Positions 9,101-17,522 of a stretch of 64,000 nt of DNA are shown here, one piece after another. The translations under genes and the position numbers were made by a program. The notes below the pieces were generated by a model, which was not told the DNA's origin, did no database searches, and saw only the letters and a program-made list of their open reading frames with translations. Position 1 is the first letter of the stretch. Each line of letters opens with the position of its first letter. The DNA is from Chitinophagales bacterium (lineage in GTDB: Bacteria > Bacteroidota > Bacteroidia > Chitinophagales > LD1). The stretch spans positions 1 to 64,000 of the forward strand of contig JAHCHW010000008.1 in NCBI GenBank assembly GCA_026129525.1, given 5' to 3'.

Positions 9101-10367
9101 TGGTAACAGCCGGTGTGGCTGTTGGCTGGGGTATGGTGTTGTTATCGAGCGTTGCCGCAGGTGTCCATACATAATTAAAACTACCACTGGCATAAAGTTT
9201 AACCGATTGCCCGGCACAAATAGTAGTATCGCCACTAACTGCCAAACCGAACGAATCTACAATGAGCAACACTGCACTGTCATACGGAACCGTACTGCAA
9301 GTGTTGTAAAGGTAAATAACAACCGTTTCGGTGCCTTCAACCAATCCATCACTAATTGGATGTATGCTTAGAAAAACATCCGAAGCGTTAGCGGGAAGGG
9401 TGATGCTGTCCGCGATGTGTGTATAATCTACTCCGTTAATGGCTGTACCGCCAATGCCGTAATGAATGGTAATTGGAACATTAACCGGCTGCTCAATGTA
9501 AAAACGGATAGAGCCGTCAATACATCCTTCCATAGCGTTGCTTACATTGGGGTTTGAAGTGGTAGCCACCGAATCTAAGTGAACAGCATTGGAGGTTAAA
9601 CTGTTTGCTTCTAAAAAAACGCCCGAATCGTAAATGCCATCGCCCGCATCGGCAATGGTTAACCGCAAATGATAAATCTGGCACGGTTGTAATCCTTTTC
9701 TTTTTGCTGTAAGTACGGTAGTAAAACCGTCATACTGTATGTAGTAAGGCGATGTGCTGTACGGTGCGTTGAAACCTGTACCATTATCTACATAATACTG
9801 CGGGTAGCTGATGTTGTTCACATTGTCAATAGTAACCGGAGTAGCTGTGCCGGGAATCAGCGCAATGTTCTGCTGCCCTGCAATTCCGGGCCCGCTAATG
9901 TAAAATGCAAATGCATCGTTAAAGCCCGAGTTCACCCACTCTAAATATTCTTCCGAACCGAATACGTAGCGAAATTCAACGCTGTCGCTCAACACTTCCA
10001 TATCAAACTCAAGCGTGCAGGCATCGTAGGTAGTTGCACCTGCCAATGTGTTTAACTGCGGATTTCCCGGAGCAAGGTTATCCAAACCTTGCGAGCCGCT
10101 GTTGTTGGGGCCTGCTACTAATTGTGCATCACCTGAAGTAAGTACAATGCCTTGCGACATCCCTACATTGCAATTGGTGCAAGTAAAGGTACCCGCTGCC
10201 ATTGCCGGGCAGTTCATTTGAACGTTAGAGATGGTAACCCCGTTTCCCGAAAGAATTTGTGCCAGTTGAGCACCATTGTTGTTAGTAGTAACTGCAATTT
10301 GAGAATATGCCGAACCACAGGAACATAGCAGCAAAGCAAAAACAAGTGCAATGTAAATTCTTCCCAT
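6180..10367 (-). CDS. SprB-repeat surface protein with T9SS type B sorting domain, 1395 aa
   Basis: This is a secreted giant protein of the gliding/adhesin type. Residues 1-23 form a signal peptide (FALLLCSCGSAYSQ). Residues ~25-265 match the choice-of-anchor L type (EFRYVFGSEEYLEW, FAFYISGPG). Residues ~270-375 look like a Calx-beta module (GTAINGVDYTHI, DGLVEGTETVVIYLY). Two Ig-like modules follow (CAGQSVKLYASG). Eight or nine SprB-like repeats of ~70 residues occupy ~535-1190, each with C-x-G-x-N/D-G, a WSNG-like core and SVTVTDANxC. The C-terminal ~90 residues (FIPNTFTPNGDGNNDVFKVY, FNRWGEKV, WDGTYKG) are the CHU_C/gliding-type domain used for T9SS export. It is a paralogue of the next gene upstream. 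It is probably exported to the outer surface for adhesion or gliding (family knowledge). Confidence 0.95.
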   Translation of the reverse strand: MGRIYIALVFALLLCSCGSAYSQIAVTTNNNGAQLAQILSGNGVTISNVQMNCPAMAAGTFTCTNCNVGMSQGIVLTSGDAQLVAGPNNSGSQGLDNLAPGNPQLNTLAGATTYDACTLEFDMEVLSDSVEFRYVFGSEEYLEWVNSGFNDAFAFYISGPGIAGQQNIALIPGTATPVTIDNVNNISYPQYYVDNGTGFNAPYSTSPYYIQYDGFTTVLTAKRKGLQPCQIYHLRLTIADAGDGIYDSGVFLEANSLTSNAVHLDSVATTSNPNVSNAMEGCIDGSIRFYIEQPVNVPITIHYGIGGTAINGVDYTHIADSITLPANASDVFLSIHPISDGLVEGTETVVIYLYNTCSTVPYDSAVLLIVDSFGLAVSGDTTICAGQSVKLYASGSFNYVWTPAATLDNNTIPQPTATPAVTTTYLCTTNIAGCVSSDSVTVTVIPPPFSVNAGPDINDCSGLPVQLNAVVTGSTVGGQPFQYSWSPTGPLNNSTIANPQATIASNTTFAVEVTSGGCKANDTVNVTVGSLTISATATNTTCSYLDDGTATVTVQNPNGNYTYQWSNSATTQNLTALGSGSYTVTVTQNANCTASASVTVQSPPAILFASPVVNNTTCFGGNDGSISITASGGTGSLVYLWSNGGSSSSIGSLVAGSYVVTASDVNSCTATASATVSSPPQLQLSLSHTDITCFGNNDGTATATATGGTGTISLLWSNGSSSATINSLPPANYSVTATDANACSVSASVNVNEPALLTVSLSAVAVSCFGGANGIVSSNVSGGTGNKTFLWSNGAVTANLNNVAANTYSVTVTDANNCTASASIVVAEPTQLTLTYTTVNVTCFGGNNGSIDITVTGGAPQYAYNWSSGTGSEDLLNVAANSYSVTVTDANSCTVSSSIAVNQPTQIVFGSPVITNVSCKNGADGMAEVTPTGGTGSYTYTWNNAPGSNPQSGLVQGNYTVVVTDINGCTASTNLVVTEPALLTANPQVTHATCFAGNNGSIDANPSGGTPPYSFVWNDSQSQTTQTAVALYAGLYFVAITDNNGCSITTSALVNEPTEMLFTTQATNVSCPGDEDGTITVIPTGATPPYSYSVTQDGANFVYSTDGVILNLAAGSYSVIVSDNNGCTKMGTAIVPDAVPDVFTITTDSTSCYGTAYNDGAIHIEGTTVFNMPYKYAVDGGTLQFSGDFFFLGAGNHQVTAVNSFGCVTNLNVVVPEPANAVATILPGDTTLQIGQTVQLFTSFSPYPASTITEYVWSPTTGLSCMDCPNPVALPYDRKTEYVLTITYNNHCVTTASAIVFVEGNPEVFIPNTFTPNGDGNNDVFKVYGEHIMMLEMDLFNRWGEKVCTFTSQYDGWDGTYKGLLQNPGVYVYNATITFLTGKKVQRMGSVTLMR

Positions 10368-10444
10368 AATCTCCGGTTTGGTGTTGCCCTAAAAGCAACT
10401 GAAAATACAATTTCTAAATTAGTTATCAATAAGATAACTCTAAA

Positions 10445-10477
10445 CTAAAAATGAGTTGCAAGGCAACCCATTTTTAG
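10445..10477 (-). terminator. Hairpin terminator after the 1940-aa adhesin gene
   Basis: CTAAAAATG at 10445-10453 pairs with CATTTTTAG at 10469-10477, and GTTGC at 10455-10459 pairs with GCAAC at 10463-10467, around an AAG loop with one mismatch. It lies 35 bp past the stop at 10512 and separates the two paralogous adhesin genes. Confidence 0.7.
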
Positions 10478-10511
10478 GCAGAAATAAGATGAAGGTCAGA
10501 TAAAAGCAAGT

Positions 10512-13500
10512 TTAGCGCAAAATACTCACGCTTCCGGTTTTTTGTATGGTGCGGTTATCAAGGAAAGTAATGCGCGCATTGTAAACATACACGCCCGGAT
10601 TTTGCAATACTCCTTTGTAGGTGCCGTCCCATCCGGCATACTGGCTTTCGCTGTCGTAAATTTTCTCGCCCCAACGGTTAAAAATGGTTAGGTCAACTGT
10701 TTTTATTCCTTCACCGTAAATAAGAAACACATCGTTGTTGCCATCTCCGTTAGGCGAAAAAGCATTCGGAATAAACACATCCAAATCGTTTTCTACCAAT
10801 ACTTTCATTGATGCGGTAGTAAAGCAATGCCCGTTGTAAGTAATAGTAAGGGTGTATTCTGTCATACGAGCATACGGTAACAACATTGGATTCGCGCAAT
10901 CAATACAGCTTAAACCTGTGCTCGGTGTCCATTGGTACGAAACAATAGTAGAAGCCGGATAAGGTCCGAAGGTGGAATACAACTGAATGGTTTGCCCTAA
11001 ATCAATTACAGTATCGGTAGGGAAAACTTCGGCAAAAGCATCGGCAGGTTGCGGTACAAATGCAGAAAGCGTGGTAGTACAACCCCAATTGTTGGTAGCT
11101 ACTACCTGATGGTTGCCGGCACTTACAAAAAAGAAATCGCCCGAGAACTGTTTTGGCCCGCCATCTAATGAATACTGGTAAGGCATATTAACAGCGGTGT
11201 GCCCAATAACATGGATGGCACCATCGTTGTAGTTTGGCCCGTAGCATGATGTTGAATCGGTGGTAAGCGTAAACGTATCGTGTACTGCATCGGGAACAAA
11301 CGCAGTATCTATTTTGGTGCAACCGTTATTGTCCGAAACAATTACCACATAATAGCCCGGAGCCAAATCCTGTATAACACCGTTAGTTGAGCTTATAAAA
11401 TTTGCCCCGTCTTGTGTGGCTGAATAATTGTAAGGTGGTGTTGCTCCAACAGCATTCACGGTAATAGAACCATCTTCATCGCCCGGGCAACTCACTTGTT
11501 TTGTTTGCATACTAAAGAACAACTCCGAAGGCTCGTTTACCAATGCCAACGAAGATGCGGTGCAACCCGTTACATCGGTTACTGTTACCGAGTATTGCCC
11601 TGCATACAAACCAACCGCTATCTGCGTGGTTTGGCTTTGAGAATCGTTCCATGTAAATGTATATGGCGAATTGCCTCCGGCAGGGTTAGCGTCTATACTG
11701 CCATTAGGGGCACCATAGCAAAGGGCATTTTGCACAATGGGTGTAACTGTTAACGCTAAAGGTTGATTTACGGTAAGCGTAGTAGTAGCGTTGCAATTAT
11801 TGCCATCGGTTACCACAACGGTATAGTTGCCTGCAATTAAGCCTGTTTGCGGGTTGCTTCCGGCAATACCATTCCATGTGTACGAAAACCCTCCCACTCC
11901 ACCGCTTGGAGTAACGGTAGCAGCGCCATCGTTTCCACCGTAGCAACTTACATTGGTAACTACCGGATTGCCGAAAACAATAGCAGGCGGTTGGGTAACT
12001 GTGTGTGTTGCCGTAATGGAGCAACTGTTGGCATCATTTACAGTAACAGAGTATGATCCTGCCAACAAGCCCGATGCCGTAGCATTGTTCAAATTAGCAT
12101 TATGGCTCCATGCGTACGAATAAGCGGTTGTTCCTCCGCTTACGGTCACCGTTATTGCCCCTGTTGCAGCACCATTGCATAAAACATCAGTAATTACGGG
12201 GCTTCCAAAAGTTAAAGGTGCAGCAGGCTCGGTTACCTGATAAGCATCTAACACCGAACATCCGTTAGCATCGTTTACGGTAAGATTGTACGTTCCCGCA
12301 ATTAATCCTGTAATAGATTGAGTAGTGCCCGTAGGGTTCCACGTATAAGAATAGGGCGGTGTTCCTCCGGAAGGATTGGCGGTAATGGCACCGTTGTTTC
12401 CTCCAAAGCAAGAAACATTGGTAATAGTTGGCGAGTTTAGTACTAAAGGCGTTGGCTGTGTAACATTATAGCAAGCTGTTTGTGTACACGCTGTATTGTC
12501 GGTTACGGTAATACAATAACTACCTATGGGTATATTGATGATATCTTCGGTAACAGCGCCATTACTCCAACTATACGTAAGCGGAGCCACTCCGTTGGTA
12601 ACCGTAACATTTATACTTCCATCGTTGTTGCCAGTGCAAAACACATTGGTAACATTTCCGGCAATTTGTATTTCAGCAGGTTGACCTACAGTAATTAAGC
12701 CTATTGCAGTACATAAACTGTCATCGGTTACGGTAACCGAATAGGTATTTGCTGCCAACCCTGTAGCAGTTTGTGTTGTTTGGTTGCCGGTGTTAGCATC
12801 CCATTGATACGTAAACGGAGCCACCCCGCCTGCGGGGTTTGCTGTTGCGCTTCCGTTAGCGGCACCAAAGCAGGTTGCATCAACCACTGTTGGTGTAGCT
12901 AAAACCAATCCGCTGGCAGGTTGCGTAAGCGTAAAGTTTTGGCTAATGGTGCATCCGTTTGCATCGGTTACCAATACATTGTAATTGCTGGCGGTAAGGT
13001 TTAAAGCATTCGGCTGGTTTAAACTTGTATTATGATTCCATGTATAAGAATATGGTGGAGTTCCCCCCGTAGGAGAAACTATAATGAAGCCATCGTTGCC
13101 ATTGTAGCAGCGAATATTCTTTGTTTGCGGAGCATTGAATGAAAGCGCAGGCGGCTGTGTAACCGTAATGCTGCCTGAAGTTGTACATAGATTATTATCC
13201 CCTACAGTAACTGTATAACTTCCGGCAATTAAACCTGAAACTGTAGCTGTGGAAGGCAGCCCTGCACTCCATGCGTATGTGTAGTTAGGGGTTCCGCCCG
13301 AAGGGGTAATTGTTATGCTGCCGGTGTTATCTGAAAAACAGGCTACGTTGGTTACGCTCGAACTGAAGTTTAATGGAGCAGGTTGTGTTACTACAGCGGT
13401 ATCGTAACCCACACAGTTTTGCCCATCAGTAACAGTAACATAATACGTTCCGGGAGCCAAATTTACAGCCGAATCAATATTGCCTGTTGCGGCATTGGCG

Positions 13501-16334
13501 CTCCATTGAAAAGTATAAGGGCCTGTACCTGTTGGAGTCAGCTTAATTTTACCGTTGTTCGCTCCGTTGCAAGTTACGTTAGTTGTAGTATGCGTAACGC
13601 CCAATGCGCCTATAAATACATTAATGGTATCGTATACCGCACAAGGCCCGCCAGTCATAGTAACCACATAGGTTGTTGGAGCATTGGGGTTAACGTTTAC
13701 ATTTTGCGATAAACCCACTACAGTTCCGGATGGAATAATTTTCCATTGATAAGCGAAACTCTGCCCCGGCAACGGACTTCCGGATGGTGTTGCCGATAAC
13801 GACACTTGTTGCCCTGTGCAGAATGATTTATCGGGCCCGGCATTTACTTTAACGGTGGTGTCAACATTAACTGTTACAAAATTGCTTCCGCTGCATCCGC
13901 CCTGCGTAACCGTTACCTGATAGGTTTGTGTGGTTTGAGGATTAGCGGTTGGGTTTTTGATAGACGGATTGGAAACTGCATTCGGTCCGGTTGCCGGAGT
14001 CCATGCAATGGTAAATGCCGGATAATTTGCCTGGCACAAACGCATACGCAACTTTGGACGCTGTGCCGAAGTAGATACCGTTCCGTTAATGCTGCATTGG
14101 TCGGTATTGGCGCGCGAGTAAATTACCGAGTTCGGAACAGTGGTAAATACCATCATATTATTAAAGTTGCTGAAGGTGTTTGGATTGAAGAAGCAAATCT
14201 CCACAACAATATTCGAAACACCATCCCAATCGTACATAGTTGCCAAATTATGATTGTTCCAACCTGTAACAGGTGTGTACAATTGCGGTCCGAAAACTGT
14301 GGTTAATCCGCTTTCCCATGTAGTTAGCGTGGTTTGCGATGGAGGCACACATTTCATTTTTAATGTAAAGTTCTCCAAGGTGGCATTACTGTTAAACGTT
14401 CCAACTTCCCATGCCAAAGATTTTATAGTTCCTCCTCCACCTCCGAAGACCGTATTGATTTCCGCAGCCGTGTAAATAATTTGCATACGGGTGCTTTTAA
14501 AATAGTTACCGTAAATAGTAACATTTGTTGTGGGACTTCCGGTTTGTACGTTATAACCTACGCCAACCGAGTCAATCTTATCCGATCCACCGCAACCAAC
14601 CGAATTGCCTGCACAAGTTACCGGACTGGATGTAAAATCTAACTGCACCTGTGCACCCGGGCAAACAGTAGATGGTGTAACGGTTGCCTGCACAGGCGGA
14701 CCAATGCCCGAAACAGTAATTTTTACAGTATCGGAAAGAGTACACCCGTTTGCACTAAACACCGATAAAGTATAAGTAGTAGTTTGCAACGGTGTAACCA
14801 CCGGATTTAGTTGTGTTGAACCACCTGCACTCATGTACGTAGTGGGCGACCATTGGTACGTATAAGGCGCACCGCCCTGCGTAACAACGGGTTGCATTTG
14901 CACACTTTGGTTGGCGCATATAGTTTGGTTAGGTCCCGCATCAACCGTAAAATTCGGATTACTAACATGAATAGTTAATGTATCGCGACCAATGCAAGCA
15001 CCAATAGATGCAGTTAAACTATAGGTAGTAGTAACCGTTGGTGTAGCAATAGTGGTTTGAGATGTAGGGTTTGCCAAACCTGTTGAAGGTGCCCACTGGT
15101 AAGTTAAGCCTCCGAGACCTGTAAGAATGGCGCTTTCACCCGCACATATAAAATATCTGTCGGCAATGGCATCGGCATAAATAGAGTCCTGTATAAGCAG
15201 AACAGCGCTGTCGTACGGAAGGTTGTTGCATGGATTCAATAAATACAGCTTAACGGTTTCTGTTCCTTCATTAATGCCATCCGCCAATGCAACAATGTTT
15301 ACGTATGCCACTGTATCTCCGGCAGGTACTGTTACCGAATTGCTGATAGTAGTATAATCTACTCCGTTTGTTGCAGTGCCGCCAATGGTGTAGTTAATGG
15401 TATAAGGATTAAGCAGCGGTGGATTGATAAGAAATTTGAATTGTCCGTTTACACAGCCCTCCACCGCATTCTGAAAACCAGTGCCATAAGCAGTTTGCGG
15501 TGTAATGGTAACATTGGTTGAACTAATTGAGCCTGCTTCGAGAAAAACACCTGAATCAAAAGCTTGGTCCGACACATCAGCAATAGCAAGCTTAAGGTGA
15601 TAGGTTTGGCATGGAACCACGGCAATTTTTGCGGTGAGAACAGTTGTAAATGCATCGAAAACCAAATTCTGGCTCGTAGAATTGTCAACGTACAAGGAAG
15701 AATATGCTAACGACTGACATCCACTCGCTAAATATCCGCCTCCGGGGGTTCCACTGTTAATGGTATTTATTGATACTGGTAATGTAGTTCCGGGCACTAA
15801 GGCAATATTTTGGTTTGTATAATTGCCGCCTCCGGGGTTTGGACCGGAAACAAAGAAGCCGAATACATCAGAGAAACTGGAACATACATATTCAGGATAC
15901 TCTTCAGAAGCAAAAACATAACGGAAACGCAGCGTATCGCCTAGCGGAATTACATCAAACTCTAAAATACATCTATCTCTGGACGGAAGTATTGTAGGAG
16001 ATAATGCATCTAATTGGGCATCGCCCTGATTGTTTCCTAAAACACTGCTAAGATTACTGGAAGCTGTAGTTAGTGCTGTTACATCTCCGGTCATTAAAAT
16101 CACTCCCTGATTCAAACCCATGTTAGTAGCATTACCGCCTGTAAAAGTGCCTGAGCCGTTGAAAGTACCCTGGGCGCAATTAAGCACCGGGTTGCTAATA
16201 GTTACTCCGTTACCAACCAACAGGTTAGAAAGCTGATTGCCATTTGTGCTTGAAGTAATGGTAAACTGTGCCGAAACAGGCAGAGAAAATACAACGAGCG
16301 CAGCAAAAGAGGAAGAAAGTAGAAATCGTTTCAT
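10512..16334 (-). CDS. SprB-repeat surface protein with T9SS type B sorting domain, 1940 aa
   Basis: The architecture matches its downstream paralogue but is longer. The start is taken at 16334, where MKRFLLSSSFAALVVFSLPV gives a clean signal peptide ending in SAQ; the frame itself opens 17 residues earlier. Then come a choice-of-anchor L region (LRFRYVFASEEYPEYVCSSF), a Calx-beta module (GTATNGVDYTTI, DGINEGTETVKLYLL), Ig/PKD-like modules, and a unique insert of ~200 residues (residues ~570-780) with two tryptophan-rich sheets. Ten or eleven SprB-like repeats follow, then the C-terminal type B domain (FIPNAFSPNGDGNNDVFLIY). The last three repeat modules correspond one to one with those of the paralogue. 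It is probably T9SS-exported and surface-attached. Confidence 0.95.
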   Translation of the reverse strand: MKRFLLSSSFAALVVFSLPVSAQFTITSSTNGNQLSNLLVGNGVTISNPVLNCAQGTFNGSGTFTGGNATNMGLNQGVILMTGDVTALTTASSNLSSVLGNNQGDAQLDALSPTILPSRDRCILEFDVIPLGDTLRFRYVFASEEYPEYVCSSFSDVFGFFVSGPNPGGGNYTNQNIALVPGTTLPVSINTINSGTPGGGYLASGCQSLAYSSLYVDNSTSQNLVFDAFTTVLTAKIAVVPCQTYHLKLAIADVSDQAFDSGVFLEAGSISSTNVTITPQTAYGTGFQNAVEGCVNGQFKFLINPPLLNPYTINYTIGGTATNGVDYTTISNSVTVPAGDTVAYVNIVALADGINEGTETVKLYLLNPCNNLPYDSAVLLIQDSIYADAIADRYFICAGESAILTGLGGLTYQWAPSTGLANPTSQTTIATPTVTTTYSLTASIGACIGRDTLTIHVSNPNFTVDAGPNQTICANQSVQMQPVVTQGGAPYTYQWSPTTYMSAGGSTQLNPVVTPLQTTTYTLSVFSANGCTLSDTVKITVSGIGPPVQATVTPSTVCPGAQVQLDFTSSPVTCAGNSVGCGGSDKIDSVGVGYNVQTGSPTTNVTIYGNYFKSTRMQIIYTAAEINTVFGGGGGTIKSLAWEVGTFNSNATLENFTLKMKCVPPSQTTLTTWESGLTTVFGPQLYTPVTGWNNHNLATMYDWDGVSNIVVEICFFNPNTFSNFNNMMVFTTVPNSVIYSRANTDQCSINGTVSTSAQRPKLRMRLCQANYPAFTIAWTPATGPNAVSNPSIKNPTANPQTTQTYQVTVTQGGCSGSNFVTVNVDTTVKVNAGPDKSFCTGQQVSLSATPSGSPLPGQSFAYQWKIIPSGTVVGLSQNVNVNPNAPTTYVVTMTGGPCAVYDTINVFIGALGVTHTTTNVTCNGANNGKIKLTPTGTGPYTFQWSANAATGNIDSAVNLAPGTYYVTVTDGQNCVGYDTAVVTQPAPLNFSSSVTNVACFSDNTGSITITPSGGTPNYTYAWSAGLPSTATVSGLIAGSYTVTVGDNNLCTTSGSITVTQPPALSFNAPQTKNIRCYNGNDGFIIVSPTGGTPPYSYTWNHNTSLNQPNALNLTASNYNVLVTDANGCTISQNFTLTQPASGLVLATPTVVDATCFGAANGSATANPAGGVAPFTYQWDANTGNQTTQTATGLAANTYSVTVTDDSLCTAIGLITVGQPAEIQIAGNVTNVFCTGNNDGSINVTVTNGVAPLTYSWSNGAVTEDIINIPIGSYCITVTDNTACTQTACYNVTQPTPLVLNSPTITNVSCFGGNNGAITANPSGGTPPYSYTWNPTGTTQSITGLIAGTYNLTVNDANGCSVLDAYQVTEPAAPLTFGSPVITDVLCNGAATGAITVTVSGGTTAYSYAWSHNANLNNATASGLLAGSYSVTVNDANSCSITATHTVTQPPAIVFGNPVVTNVSCYGGNDGAATVTPSGGVGGFSYTWNGIAGSNPQTGLIAGNYTVVVTDGNNCNATTTLTVNQPLALTVTPIVQNALCYGAPNGSIDANPAGGNSPYTFTWNDSQSQTTQIAVGLYAGQYSVTVTDVTGCTASSLALVNEPSELFFSMQTKQVSCPGDEDGSITVNAVGATPPYNYSATQDGANFISSTNGVIQDLAPGYYVVIVSDNNGCTKIDTAFVPDAVHDTFTLTTDSTSCYGPNYNDGAIHVIGHTAVNMPYQYSLDGGPKQFSGDFFFVSAGNHQVVATNNWGCTTTLSAFVPQPADAFAEVFPTDTVIDLGQTIQLYSTFGPYPASTIVSYQWTPSTGLSCIDCANPMLLPYARMTEYTLTITYNGHCFTTASMKVLVENDLDVFIPNAFSPNGDGNNDVFLIYGEGIKTVDLTIFNRWGEKIYDSESQYAGWDGTYKGVLQNPGVYVYNARITFLDNRTIQKTGSVSILR

Positions 16335-16385
16335 TAAAAACGTCAAAATACAGGATTTACAAAAAAGAGTGTGAAAATACAGCAA

Positions 16386-16986
16386 AAACTTAACTCAATA
16401 TCATTTGCGAATTTACCCTTTTAAGATGTAAATAAGGCATGGTGTGTTGCATGGTTCACGCAAGCCGTGTTTATGCTTTCTTTCATTACTCAAAACCACT
16501 TCAATATATGCCATTGGCTATCTCGGCCTGGGCAACTTCCTTTTTCTAAACAATTGTGTCAGCCCTGTATCTTTTCAAAACAGCAGCTAAAACAAAATGG
16601 TTAAGTAGCTGCCAACTTTCAGTAGCAGAAAAGGGGCAGTTCCAAAATTCTACTCGAAGGGAAATAAACCATCACCTCAAGATAATTGTCAATGAAACAA
16701 ACATTTCTCCCCCCTCCATTAAACTTTCCAAAAGCGGTAAATTTCTTGTAGGGAAATGCACTTTGTGACAAATTCTTGCCTTGTGCAATCAGCCCAAAGG
16801 ATGCACTACACTATTTTAGAAAAAATTTGACGGAACCATTGTGCAAAAACAAAGAAAAACTGACGTAACTCGTTTACCTGCTATAGATTCAACACGGAAT
16901 TACCGCATAACCATACAGGTCAAATTGCTTCTGGAGTATTTCATTTTTGAACAACATGGCTTTTCACACACTTCTCTGTTTCCAAT
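16386..16986. other. Intergenic region without recognisable genes
   Basis: About 600 bp between the adhesin start and the end of the lipoprotein gene. Open frames at 16556 and 16841 (plus) have no family resemblance and the second runs into the lipoprotein gene, so both are judged chance. It holds the leader of the adhesin gene (minus); I see no strong hairpin. Confidence 0.5.
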
Positions 16987-17463
16987 TTACCGCACATCAA
17001 TTCTGAACTCTTTGCTGAAACCTACAATACCGGCCGGATAATTTTGCCCGGTAGTGAAAGTAGATTTACCCGCTTCGAACGAAACTTTAAAGCGCACCAC
17101 ATCGTACGGGTTTAAGGTATCGGGAACGTAATACGAAGTTGTGTAGGTATAAATATTCACCCGCGGGTCAAGCGTATCGAGTTTCACAAAAAATAAAGTA
17201 TCGGGGTAAGTGGCCACATAGCCGGTTGTATGAGTAGAGTCAATATCGTACATACAGTTTATCCAGTTAATGGGGCGGTCGGTGGTAAAAGTCAGTTCAA
17301 TAGGCAACACATCGCCCGGAAATTGGCGGATGATAGCCGTATCGGGCTTTACCAAGGTAATCGGCTCTAAAGGCAACTTGGGGTCATCTTTTTTACACGA
17401 TTCAATAAACAGAACCGATAATACCAGCGCTGATGCGGAAACGATAAACAGTATTTTCTTCAT
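16987..17463 (-). CDS. Predicted lipoprotein, 158 aa
   Basis: The N-terminus MKKILFIVSASALVLSVLFI is followed by ESCKKDDP, a lipoprotein signal with a cysteine near residue 23 and a charged linker typical of Bacteroidota surface or periplasmic lipoproteins. The remaining ~130 residues look like a single beta-sandwich (IELTFTTDRPINWINCMYDI, PYDVVRFKVSFEAGKSTFTT). I do not recognise a named family. It lies 59 bp downstream of the aldehyde dehydrogenase gene on the same strand, but a -7-like box in that gap (17483-17490) suggests its own promoter. Function unknown. Confidence 0.85.
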   Translation of the reverse strand: MKKILFIVSASALVLSVLFIESCKKDDPKLPLEPITLVKPDTAIIRQFPGDVLPIELTFTTDRPINWINCMYDIDSTHTTGYVATYPDTLFFVKLDTLDPRVNIYTYTTSYYVPDTLNPYDVVRFKVSFEAGKSTFTTGQNYPAGIVGFSKEFRIDVR

Positions 17464-17482
17464 TGCAATAAATGTATAAGGG

Positions 17483-17490
17483 CAAACTTA
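17483..17490 (-). promoter_or_regulatory. Candidate -7 box of the lipoprotein gene
   Basis: Read on the minus strand this is TAAGTTTG, an exact match to the Bacteroidota -7 consensus TAnnTTTG, 20 bp before the ATG at 17463. No good -33 TTG lies at the usual 19-bp spacing, so support is partial. Confidence 0.4.
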
Positions 17491-17522
17491 AAATTATAGA
17501 CGACTTGTAGTGCCTGAATGGT

